Part shown: positions 1 through 5,335 of the stretch, piece by piece | How positions within the stretch are numbered: the stretch's first letter is position 1 | How the letters are laid out: each line of letters begins with the position of its first letter | DNA from: Marinospirillum sp. | Lineage (GTDB): Bacteria; Pseudomonadota; Gammaproteobacteria; Pseudomonadales; Halomonadaceae | Direction: 5' to 3' | NCBI GenBank assembly: GCA_007116865.1 | Contig: SKHR01000226.1 | Span: forward strand, 1 to 6,843 | Length of the DNA: 6,843 bases | Notes under the pieces: generated by a model | What the model saw: the letters and a program-made list of their open reading frames with translations, nothing else | Told to the model about the DNA's origin: nothing | Databases searched by the model: none | Program-made: the position numbers and the translations under genes

Positions 1-107
1 CGATTCCAGACTGTCAGCGCAAAACCTGCCTCAAGCAGGCGCTGGGACATAGGTAGCCCCATCAGGCCGGTGCCAATAAATCCCAGGTTGGGTTGTACTT
101 GTGTCAT
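1..107 (-). CDS. Beta-hydroxyacid (3-hydroxyisobutyrate-type) dehydrogenase, N-terminal part only
   Basis: Only the first 35 codons are present, and the reading frame runs off the left edge. The start is the ATG read on the minus strand at 107-105. The peptide contains GFIGTGLMGLPM at residues 9-20, a Rossmann dinucleotide-binding loop (GxGxMGxPM), followed by a helix and then a strand ending in VWN at 33-35. The next codon begins CG and must therefore be Arg. This pattern is characteristic of the NAD-binding domain of the 3-hydroxyisobutyrate, tartronate semialdehyde or glyoxylate/succinic semialdehyde reductase superfamily. These are cytoplasmic enzymes that interconvert a beta-hydroxyacid and its aldehyde or keto form. 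The substrate cannot be assigned because the catalytic Lys domain lies outside the window. It starts 11 bases after the alr stop codon, so it is probably translated from the same mRNA. The Shine-Dalgarno is weak: the nearest GAG is about 11 bases upstream. Confidence 0.85.
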   Translation of the reverse strand, partial: MTQVQPNLGFIGTGLMGLPMSQRLLEAGFALTVWN

Positions 108-118
108 CGCTTTAGTGC

Positions 119-1234
119 TCAAAATTCTGTGGATTCAGGTAAAACGGAAACATGGTCACGCGAAACGCGGGGAAGCAATCCGGTGAGCAGGGTGTAGCTG
201 ATCGTGTCGCAGTGCTGGGCCACCTCATTGACGGCTAGATGCTGCCCCCAAAGCTCGACTGGATCACCGGCCTGGGCGCTGGGCACCTGAGTCAGATCAA
301 CGGTGAGTAGATCCATGGAAACCCGACCCGCCAGCGGGACTTTTTGCCCTCGAATCCATACCGGGGTGCCTTCTTTAGCCTGGCGCGGATATCCATCACC
401 ATAACCACAGGCCACCACACCGATGCGGGTTGGCTGGGTTGCGATAAAACGCCCGCCATATCCCACGGCCTCGCCAGCGGCGATTTCTCGGACGCTGATC
501 AGGCGGGAGGTCAGTTGCATCACTGGACGCAGAGCCTGGGTTTTAGGGTGTTCCAGGGGCAGCGGTGATGCACCATATAAAAGAATTCCTGGGCGTGTCC
601 AATCCTGGTGTGTGGTCGGCCAGTGCATGATGCCTGCCGAGTTCGCCAGACTTTTCGGGTAGTGGGCGATGGCTGGATGTTGCAGCAGGGTTGAACACTG
701 CTGGGTGGTCATGGGCTGATCCAGTTCATCGGCACGGGCCAGATGGGTCATCAAGGTCAAAGAAGGCCGGGCAAGTTGCTGAGTGAGTGTTTGGATCACT
801 GAATCTAGCGCTTGAGGCTCAAAGCCCAAACGGTGCATGCCGGTATCCACTTTCAACCAGATCGGCGGCAGGTTTTGAACCCCTTGGGCCTGACAAAAGG
901 CCATCAAGTCACGCAACTGCCAGTGACTATGAATCACCATCCAGTAACCCCGAGCCAGAATCAGGGGCAATTCCTCAGCACTGAAAAAACCTTCCAGCAA
1001 AAGAATAGGGCGCTGGATGCCAGCCTGATAGAGGGTTTCTGCTTCTTCAATGCAGGCCACAGCAAAAGCTGGTGCCAGATCCTGTAACGCCTGGGCTGCT
1101 TGAACAGCGCCGTGGCCATAGGCATCCGCTTTTATCACAGCCAGCGTTTGGGCACTTGCAGACCAATGCTGGGCCAACTGATAATTGTGGCGCAGTGCAT
1201 CGAGGCTGATTTGTGCGGTTAAAGGTCTGGCCAT
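119..1234 (-). CDS. alr: Alanine racemase
   Basis: This is a cytoplasmic PLP enzyme that interconverts L- and D-alanine and supplies D-Ala for peptidoglycan. The 371-residue product has the usual family length (about 360-390). Visible hallmarks are AVIKADAYGHG at 32-42 with the PLP lysine K35, HRLGF at 134-138, RPGILLYG at 214-221 (the Arg facing the PLP ring nitrogen), the catalytic tyrosine Y259 in VGYGG, and GRVSMD at 303-308. The N-terminal TIM-barrel and C-terminal beta domain are both complete. The frame stays open upstream to an ATG at 1417, but those 61 extra residues have no family resemblance and lie antisense to the neighbouring phosphodiesterase. The start is therefore placed at MARPLTAQISLDAL, where homology begins, with a weak GGAA about 10 bases upstream. 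It diverges from the phosphodiesterase across 30 bases and lies directly before the partial dehydrogenase at the left edge, probably in one transcript. Whether it is biosynthetic (alr) or catabolic (dadX) cannot be fully decided, but no dadA is adjacent. Confidence 0.95.
   Translation of the reverse strand: MARPLTAQISLDALRHNYQLAQHWSASAQTLAVIKADAYGHGAVQAAQALQDLAPAFAVACIEEAETLYQAGIQRPILLLEGFFSAEELPLILARGYWMVIHSHWQLRDLMAFCQAQGVQNLPPIWLKVDTGMHRLGFEPQALDSVIQTLTQQLARPSLTLMTHLARADELDQPMTTQQCSTLLQHPAIAHYPKSLANSAGIMHWPTTHQDWTRPGILLYGASPLPLEHPKTQALRPVMQLTSRLISVREIAAGEAVGYGGRFIATQPTRIGVVACGYGDGYPRQAKEGTPVWIRGQKVPLAGRVSMDLLTVDLTQVPSAQAGDPVELWGQHLAVNEVAQHCDTISYTLLTGLLPRVSRDHVSVLPESTEF
1156..1185 (+). promoter_or_regulatory. 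Possible sigma70-type promoter for the glycerophosphodiesterase gene, inside alr
   Basis: A TTGCAG (1156-1161) and a GATAAT (1180-1185) are separated by 18 bases. The -10 matches consensus at five of six positions and the -35 at three of six. The site lies within the 5' end of alr on the opposite strand. Because only 30 bases separate the two divergent genes, promoters for either must sit inside the neighbour's coding sequence. It would give a leader of about 70 bases. This is pattern matching only. Confidence 0.25.
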
Positions 1235-1264
1235 GCTTGCTGATTCCAATCTAGAGGTTGTTCT

Positions 1265-2020
1265 ATGCTCATGTCGCCGATCATTGGTCACCGTGGAGCC
1301 AGAGGGCTGGCCGCAGAAAATACCTTGGCATCCATCCGTCTGGCCGCTGCCAGTGGTGTCCAATGGATCGAGTTGGATGTGACACTGACCTACGATCAGG
1401 TGCCTATTCTGTTTCATGACGCGGATTTGAACAAGCTCAGTAATGCACGCGGTCTGCTGGCTAAAAAACGCTGGCAGGATTTACAGCGGGTGCGGGTATA
1501 TTCTCCGCGGGGTTCTCGGCAGCCATCCCAACCGATGACGCATCTGGCCGAGGCGGTGGCTCTGATGGCTGAACTCGGCTTGGGGCTGAACATGGAAATC
1601 AAGCCTTCACTCAAAGGCCAGGGGCCTGAAACGCTGATGAAGGCCATGGAATGCCTTAAAACGCTGCCGGGCTTGCCTTTGGTGATTTCCAGCTTTGATC
1701 AACGCACATTGCAAGCCGCACAGCAGCTTTGGCCAACAATCCCTCGTTTGATGTTATGGCAGCGCCTGCCGAGCGACTGGGCCGATTCAGCCACACGTTT
1801 GGCCGTGCATGGGGTCGGGCTGGATCAGCGCCATCTGCGGCCTGCTCAGGTGGCGGTGTTGCGCGCTCAAGGCAGGGAAGTCTATGTTTATACCGTTAAT
1901 TCGATCAAAAAAGCTCGCCAACTCATGGCCTGGGGCGTGCAAGGGGTGTTCACTGATCACCCCAATCAATTGATTCAGGCCGGGCTGTTGGGTTCGTCGG
2001 TGCGCTTGCCTTTTGCCTGA
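1265..2020 (+). CDS. ugpQ: Glycerophosphodiester phosphodiesterase
   Basis: This enzyme hydrolyses glycerophosphodiesters (deacylated phospholipid head groups) to sn-glycerol 3-phosphate and an alcohol. The 251-residue protein has no signal peptide, so it is the cytoplasmic UgpQ type (about 247 residues in E. coli) rather than periplasmic GlpQ. GDPD motifs are in order: GHRGARG at 8-14 with catalytic H9 and R10, AENT at 17-20 with metal-binding E18, ELD at 36-38 (metal ligands E36 and D38), FHD at 50-52 with second catalytic H51, MEIK at 110-113, VYTVN at 208-212, and GVFTDHP at 227-233. An AGAGG at 1253-1257, seven bases before ATG 1265, supports this start over the ATG at 1271. About 18 residues after FTDHP fall past the conserved core, and their codons overlap the 3' end of the convergent phosphatase gene. 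No ugp transporter genes are adjacent, so the symbol reflects family membership rather than operon context. Confidence 0.92.
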   Translation: MLMSPIIGHRGARGLAAENTLASIRLAAASGVQWIELDVTLTYDQVPILFHDADLNKLSNARGLLAKKRWQDLQRVRVYSPRGSRQPSQPMTHLAEAVALMAELGLGLNMEIKPSLKGQGPETLMKAMECLKTLPGLPLVISSFDQRTLQAAQQLWPTIPRLMLWQRLPSDWADSATRLAVHGVGLDQRHLRPAQVAVLRAQGREVYVYTVNSIKKARQLMAWGVQGVFTDHPNQLIQAGLLGSSVRLPFA

Positions 2021-2832
2021 TCCGCTTGAATCAGGTACTGAGTTAACGGCGCATGCAAAGCCGGGGTGGTGATCACCCAGTCGCGAGTATCCAGATAAAA
2101 AGGGGTGTGGGGGTCCGGGTAGAGGTGACTCAAACGGGCACCGGCTTCTTCGGCAATCAATACTGCAGCGGCAAAGTCCCACAGGCTGAGGCTTTCATAA
2201 TAACCATCCAGTGAGCCATCGGCGACGTGACAGATATCCAGCGCGGCCGAACCACAGCGTCGCACATCCTGGCAATGCGGCAACACCTGGCTCAGGCGTT
2301 GAATCAAGGGGGCCAGTTGTGTTTTATCGTAGGGGAAGCCGGTCGCAATCAGCGCAGCCCGAAAATCGGTCAGGCCGCTGACCTGGATCGGCTGGTCGTT
2401 ACACAGGGCACCCTGTCCGCGAATGGCTGTGAAGGTTTCTTTAAGAAAAGGACTGTGCACTACACCGAGCAGCGGCTGGCCCTGGCTGTAAAATGCCAGC
2501 GAGATCGCCACATGGGGCTGACCGTGGGCAAAATTGACCGTGCCATCAATCGGATCCAGTATCCAAACGCCTGCGCCTTGGGCGACCTGCTCGGTTTGCT
2601 GATAGTTTTCTTCGCTCAGTAGTTGGTCTTCCGGGTAGGCCTGCATCAATGACTGGCATACCCAGTCATCAATCTGCTGATCCGTTGTGGTCACCAGCTC
2701 ATGATGATCCTTGTAGGCCTGCTCAAACTGCTGGGTCTGTCGCGCTTGCTGCATGCGCTGACCGGCTTGTTTGGCAAGGTGAATGGCTGTTTTTAGACGC
2801 AATTCCAACTGGGCTAAAGAGAACTGAGACAT
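1975..2832 (-). CDS. Inositol monophosphatase family protein
   Basis: This is a Mg2+-dependent sugar/polyol-phosphate phosphatase of the IMPase/SuhB family with 285 residues (SuhB has about 267). Metal-site motifs are intact: SEEN at 73-76 (E74/E75), WILDPIDGTVNF at 90-101 (D93, I94 backbone, D96), GSAALD at 194-199, and WDFAAAVLIAEEAG at 218-231 with D219. IRGQGA at 137-142 and ATGFPY at 163-168 also match the family. The NF after DPIDGT points to the IMPase/SuhB branch rather than CysQ-type PAP phosphatase (typically DPLDGTKEF). The likely role is dephosphorylation of myo-inositol-1-phosphate or a similar polyol phosphate. Whether it has SuhB's ribosomal-RNA antitermination role cannot be seen. 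The last roughly 17 residues (QADQAKGKRT onward) are charged and beyond the family core, and they overlap the phosphodiesterase gene tail to tail for 46 bases. No good Shine-Dalgarno precedes the ATG, but residues 1-25 already look like the family's first helix. Confidence 0.9.
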   Translation of the reverse strand: MSQFSLAQLELRLKTAIHLAKQAGQRMQQARQTQQFEQAYKDHHELVTTTDQQIDDWVCQSLMQAYPEDQLLSEENYQQTEQVAQGAGVWILDPIDGTVNFAHGQPHVAISLAFYSQGQPLLGVVHSPFLKETFTAIRGQGALCNDQPIQVSGLTDFRAALIATGFPYDKTQLAPLIQRLSQVLPHCQDVRRCGSAALDICHVADGSLDGYYESLSLWDFAAAVLIAEEAGARLSHLYPDPHTPFYLDTRDWVITTPALHAPLTQYLIQADQAKGKRTDEPNSPA

Positions 2833-2852
2833 GAGATGATCTGAAATTCAGG

Positions 2853-2880
2853 TTGACTTGTGTGTGTGCCAGAGTAGCAT
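2853..2880 (+). promoter_or_regulatory. Candidate sigma70 promoter for the membrane protein-cytochrome-gor cluster
   Basis: TTGACT (2853-2858, five of six matches to the -35 consensus) and TAGCAT (2875-2880, four of six to the -10) are separated by 16 bases. This would start RNA near 2887 with a leader of about 26 bases before ATG 2913. The spacer holds a run of five TG units (2859-2868). It is the best-scoring plus-strand promoter in the 80-base divergent gap, judged by eye. Confidence 0.4.
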
Positions 2881-2899
2881 TTTGGCTGACTTAAAAAAA
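2871..2899 (-). promoter_or_regulatory. Possible extended -10 promoter for the inositol-phosphatase gene
   Basis: On the minus strand, TACTCT (2876-2871) is preceded by TGC, making an extended -10 element. A T6 tract sits 17 bases upstream (2899-2894) in place of a good -35. It shares bases 2875-2876 with the -10 of the opposing candidate promoter, so the two polymerases could not bind at once. The match is weak, and only the position before the phosphatase start supports it. Confidence 0.22.
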
Positions 2900-2912
2900 C
2901 GCAGGCAAGCAC

Positions 2913-3251
2913 ATGGATATTAAAGTTTCTTCAGGGTTGGGCTGGTTTTTCGGTTGCTCCTTGATTCTGGTGGGTTTTTGGTTAACGGGTTTTTATTTTC
3001 TCACCGGGGCAGCACTGGCCCTGACCGGCTTTTTATGGTGGCCACCCAGCCGTGAAAAAATCATTGAACACCTGGGGTTGCCTCGCATGCCGGTATTGCA
3101 CGCAGCGATCACCATTTGTTTATTGGTGGTGGCACTCTTTGCATTTATTGGCCGTTATTCGGCACAACTTGAAGCGCAAGCGGTCGAAGCTGGTTATCCC
3201 AGTGTGGAAGCGATGCTTGAATCGCGCCGCGCATCAACCACCCAAGAATGA
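2913..3251 (+). CDS. Small integral membrane protein of unknown function
   Basis: I do not recognise this 112-residue protein. It has three hydrophobic stretches: roughly residues 8-25 and 26-43 as a tight hairpin (rich in Gly, Phe, Leu and Trp, ending LWWPP), and roughly 60-80. A short basic/acidic loop (SREKIIEHLGLPR, 46-58) separates the hairpin from the last segment. The C-terminal tail (81-112) is charged and probably helical, with the segment AGYPSVEAML at 93-102. There is no CxxC, no haem-binding His pair and no signal peptide, so nothing suggests a cytochrome b. ATG 2913 has GCAGG with AGG at 2903-2905, seven bases upstream. The stop codon lies 13 bases before the cytochrome gene start, and the AGG overlapping that stop is the only visible ribosome site for the next gene, which supports translational coupling. 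A membrane partner for the cytochrome is a guess from position only. Confidence 0.8.
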   Translation: MDIKVSSGLGWFFGCSLILVGFWLTGFYFLTGAALALTGFLWWPPSREKIIEHLGLPRMPVLHAAITICLLVVALFAFIGRYSAQLEAQAVEAGYPSVEAMLESRRASTTQE

Positions 3252-3264
3252 GGTTCGTGTTTGA

Positions 3265-3738
3265 ATGAAGTACCCAAGCTGTAAAACCCTCGGGACGGCC
3301 CTTTTATTGGCAACCCTGGGACTGACACCCGCTGTGGCCAGTGATCAGGCGCAACTGGCTCAAGCGGTTGAAGCGCGCATTGAGCGTTTTGATGAAATCG
3401 ACCGCCTGTTCAAGTCCATGCGCTTTAGGGTGGTGACCCCCCGTCATCAAGATCTGGAGGCGGCTTATGAGTACGCTCAAGCCATGAGTCAGCAAACCCA
3501 GGGGCTGGTAGAATTGTTTGATCATCCTTCAGATCGCAGTCAGTTCCGGTTCAGTAAAGCACGGCCCAGTATCTGGCAGAACAAGTCTGACTTTGATGCA
3601 CAAATGCTGCAGATGCAGCAGCAGTTTCAGCAACTGGAAGACTTAATTGCTGCCCAGGATGTTGATGCAGCGGAGCGTCTGATTGATCAGACAGCACGCA
3701 GCTGTCGCGCCTGCCACAACAGCTACCGTTTTCGTTGA
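3265..3738 (+). CDS. Exported cytochrome c'-like (class II c-type) haem protein
   Basis: The 157-residue precursor has a Sec signal peptide: basic start (MKYPSCK), a hydrophobic core at about 9-20, and likely cleavage after AVA at 23-25. The mature part is almost entirely helical, as expected for the four-helix cytochrome c' fold. A single haem-attachment motif CRACH (C147, C150, H151) lies at the extreme C-terminus, followed by NSYRF. A C-terminal haem motif in SCRACHxxYR, together with the upstream PxIW at 101-104 and a long glutamine-rich helix, is diagnostic of class II cytochromes c. The protein would act in the periplasm. Family members bind NO or CO at a five-coordinate haem (cytochrome c') or transfer electrons when Met-ligated (c-556 type). 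Which applies cannot be settled by eye: no clear Met ligand aligns, although M52 lies in the first mature helix. Start 3265 has GAGG at 3250-3253, overlapping the preceding stop. It sits 28 bases before gor. Confidence 0.85.
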   Translation: MKYPSCKTLGTALLLATLGLTPAVASDQAQLAQAVEARIERFDEIDRLFKSMRFRVVTPRHQDLEAAYEYAQAMSQQTQGLVELFDHPSDRSQFRFSKARPSIWQNKSDFDAQMLQMQQQFQQLEDLIAAQDVDAAERLIDQTARSCRACHNSYRFR

Positions 3739-3766
3739 ATAGCTATTAACCACACAGGATTTCCTC

Positions 3767-5134
3767 ATGTCTGAAGCTCGTTATGATTTTGATTTGCTAG
3801 TGATCGGTGCAGGCTCTGGCGGTGTTCGTGCTGCCCGGATGTCAGCGGCACAGGGGGTGAAGGTTGGCATCATTGAAGATCGCTACTGGGGCGGTACCTG
3901 CGTCAACGTTGGCTGTGTGCCGAAAAAGCTCTATTCCTACGCAGCGCACTTTGCAGAGGATTTTAAGGATGCTCAGGGTTATGGCTGGCAAATCCCTGGT
4001 GAACCCACCCTGGACTGGCCGAAACTTCGAGATCGTCGTGCAGCGGAGATTCAGCGGCTCAACCAGGTTTACAACCAGTTGCTGGATAACAGTGGGGTGA
4101 CCCGTATTCATGGGCGTGGCCAGTTGCAGGGGCCTCACTCGGTGATGGTTGGAGAGGCGACCTATACCGCTGAGCGCATCCTGATTGCGACCGGTTCCTG
4201 GCCTTATGTACCTGAATTTCCTGGCTCGGAGCACTGCCTGACTTCAAATGAAATTTTTGACCTTGCCCAGTTTCCTAAGCGTTTTCTGGTTTATGGTGGT
4301 GGTTACATTGCGGTTGAATTCGCCTCTATTTTCAATGGTCTGGGCGCAGAAACCACACTGATTTATCGGGGTGACAAGATCCTGCGTGGTTTTGACGAAG
4401 AAGTGCGTACTTTTGTGCAATCAGAAATTCGTGAGCAGGGCATTCATTGTTTGACCGGGCGGGAAATCCTGCGCATCGACCAGGATCGCGGAGCCCTGGC
4501 GGTGACCCTGAACGATGGCCGCACCGTTCATGTGGATGCGGTGCTCAGCGCCACGGGGCGGCGTGGCAATGTGGACGGCCTGGGCCTGGAAAAGGTGGGT
4601 CTTTCAACCAATGCGGCTGGAGAAATCCCCATTGATGCCAACTACTGCACCAAGGTGCCGAGCATCTATGCACTGGGTGATGTCACTGGTGGCCCACAGC
4701 TCACACCGGTTGCACTGGCAGAGGCGATGACCCTGGTGCACAACCTCTACAGCGAAGAAGATAACCGGGTGCTGGACTATGCCAATATTCCCACCGCCGT
4801 GTTTTGTCATCCAAACATTGGTACGGTTGGCATGAGCGAAGAAACGGCGCGTAAGGCCTGCAAAAAAATCCGCGTTTATTCAACCAGCTTTCGGCCCATG
4901 CGCAACACCTTGGCGGATAACCCCGGTCGCTGCCTGATGAAGCTGATCGTGGACGATGCCAGTGACAAGGTGGTTGGTTGCCATGTGGTGGGGCCGGATG
5001 CCGGTGAAATCGTTCAAGGAATCGGTATCGCGGTCAAAGCCGGACTCACCAAAGCGGACTTTGATGCCACCATTGGCATTCATCCGACCTCGGCAGAAGA
5101 GCTGGTCACCCTGCGGACTGTGACGCGCAATTAA
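3767..5134 (+). CDS. gor: Glutathione-disulfide reductase (NADPH)
   Basis: This is a cytoplasmic flavoenzyme that reduces GSSG to two GSH using NADPH. The 455 residues match the family length (about 450). Domains in order: FAD-binding GAGSGG at 14-19, redox-active disulfide GTCVNVGC at 43-50 (C45, C50) followed by VPKKL, the FAD/NADPH link ATGSWP at 141-146, the NADPH-binding loop GGGYIAVEF at 177-185 with R201 and R207 (arginines that select NADPH over NADH), the second FAD motif ALGDVTG at 302-308, and the C-terminal active site GIHPTSAEE at 437-445 with catalytic H439 and E444. The segment FNGLGAETTLIYRGDKILRG (189-208) resembles the plant/cyanobacterial/alphaproteobacterial branch more than E. 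coli Gor. AGGA at 3756-3759, seven bases before ATG, gives the best Shine-Dalgarno in the cluster. It is the third gene of the probable operon, followed by a hairpin region. Confidence 0.95.
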   Translation: MSEARYDFDLLVIGAGSGGVRAARMSAAQGVKVGIIEDRYWGGTCVNVGCVPKKLYSYAAHFAEDFKDAQGYGWQIPGEPTLDWPKLRDRRAAEIQRLNQVYNQLLDNSGVTRIHGRGQLQGPHSVMVGEATYTAERILIATGSWPYVPEFPGSEHCLTSNEIFDLAQFPKRFLVYGGGYIAVEFASIFNGLGAETTLIYRGDKILRGFDEEVRTFVQSEIREQGIHCLTGREILRIDQDRGALAVTLNDGRTVHVDAVLSATGRRGNVDGLGLEKVGLSTNAAGEIPIDANYCTKVPSIYALGDVTGGPQLTPVALAEAMTLVHNLYSEEDNRVLDYANIPTAVFCHPNIGTVGMSEETARKACKKIRVYSTSFRPMRNTLADNPGRCLMKLIVDDASDKVVGCHVVGPDAGEIVQGIGIAVKAGLTKADFDATIGIHPTSAEELVTLRTVTRN

Positions 5135-5140
5135 TCCCTC

Positions 5141-5194
5141 GGCCAATGGCTGGATTCAGGCCTTTTTGCCATGGCTTGAATCCGGTCTGCGGCC
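5141..5194 (+). repeat. Long imperfect inverted repeat downstream of gor
   Basis: Bases 5148-5162 pair with 5173-5187 as a 15-base-pair stem including three G-U pairs, around the loop TTTTTGCCAT (5163-5172). GGCC at 5141-5144 pairs with GGCC at 5191-5194 beyond a three-base internal loop. A run of seven A follows at 5195-5201. The whole fold starts six bases past the gor stop. Because A rather than T follows it, the full stem is not itself a classic intrinsic terminator. It may protect the 3' end of read-through RNA or compete with the shorter hairpin nested in its left arm. Confidence 0.6.
5148..5167 (+). terminator. Probable intrinsic terminator of the gor cluster
   Basis: GGCTG (5148-5152) pairs with CA(G)GCC (5157-5162) around a GATT loop, with one bulged G, and five T follow directly at 5163-5167. 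It lies 13 bases past the gor stop codon. The stem is short, so termination may be partial. It forms before the right arm of the larger inverted repeat is transcribed. Confidence 0.45.
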
Positions 5195-5222
5195 AAAAAA
5201 ACTTCAAATAAACACTAACTAT

Positions 5223-5251
5223 TTGATTGTTAAGATAATAATTGCTATTTC
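5223..5251 (+). promoter_or_regulatory. Possible upstream ectA promoter
   Basis: TTGATT (5223-5228) is followed after 17 bases by TATTTC (5246-5251), with TGC immediately before the -10 as an extended element. The -35 matches four of six positions and the -10 three of six. Tandem promoters before ectA are known in other halophiles, which makes a second site plausible. The AT-rich surroundings make chance matches easy. Confidence 0.22.
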
Positions 5252-5276
5252 TTGGGTGTTTTTCCGGTCGGCACCT

Positions 5277-5304
5277 TTGACATATGCGCTCAGTCTGTTA
5301 GGCT
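5277..5304 (+). promoter_or_regulatory. Main candidate promoter of the ectoine operon
   Basis: A perfect TTGACA -35 (5277-5282) is followed after 16 bases by TAGGCT (5299-5304), a poor -10 rescued by TG at 5296-5297 (extended -10). The start would be near 5311 and the leader about 25 bases. The overlapping GGCTAAAAAG (5301-5310) loosely resembles the CTA-containing -10 preferred by the stress factor sigma38, which is known to drive an ectA promoter in Halomonas elongata. A strong -35 with a weak -10 fits a regulated, salt-inducible promoter. This is inference from pattern and position. Confidence 0.45.
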
Positions 5305-5332
5305 AAAAAGATCTAAAGCAGACAACTGACAC

Positions 5333-5335
5333 GGA
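5333..5335 (+). promoter_or_regulatory. ectA start lacks a properly spaced Shine-Dalgarno
   Basis: The only purine-rich motif, GGA at 5333-5335, touches the ATG with no spacer, and no AGGAG-like site lies 5-10 bases upstream. An in-frame TGA at 5327-5329 rules out a longer start. The next in-frame candidate (TTG at 5354) would cut into conserved sequence. ATG 5336 therefore stands as an apparently weakly led start. Confidence 0.5.

Larger units (their letters stand above)
5135..5335 (+). other. Intergenic region between gor and ectA
   Basis: No gene is visible in these 201 bases. They hold the gor-side hairpins (5141-5201), then a strongly AT-rich tract at about 5195-5250, then the candidate ectA promoters. 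The AT-rich stretch could act as an UP element or a nucleoid-protein binding region upstream of an osmotically regulated promoter, but no specific operator is recognised. Confidence 0.6.

Noticed and set aside
1235..1417. N-terminal extension of alanine racemase to an upstream ATG at 1417
   Set aside because: The 61 added residues do not resemble the racemase family and lie antisense to the conserved catalytic start of the phosphodiesterase. Family homology begins at the ATG at 1234.
1971..2033. Inverted repeat TGATTCAGGC / GCTTGAATCA as a terminator for the convergent genes
   Set aside because: The ten-pair stem encloses a 43-base loop with no U-tract on either side, and most of it is coding. 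It is kept only as part of the recurring-word observation.
1787..2182. 131-codon minus-strand open frame across the convergent gene ends
   Set aside because: It overlaps two well-supported genes in other frames, is rich in Cys, Arg and Pro in a low-complexity way, and shows no recognisable domain.
2913..3251. Cytochrome b-like membrane anchor
   Set aside because: There is only one His in or near a membrane segment (H63), with no paired haem ligands, CxxC or known cytochrome b pattern.
3842..4247. Overlapping minus-strand open frames inside gor
   Set aside because: They are antisense shadows of a complete, motif-rich glutathione reductase, with no ribosome site or domain signal.
5141..5201. 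Intrinsic terminator acting on the minus strand
   Set aside because: Read on the minus strand, the T7 precedes the stem rather than following it, and no convergent minus-strand gene ends here.
5234..5251. Fur-box-like GATAATAATTGCTATTTC upstream of ectA
   Set aside because: Only the first half matches the GATAAT repeat consensus. The region is AT-rich, and iron control of ectA would be unexpected.
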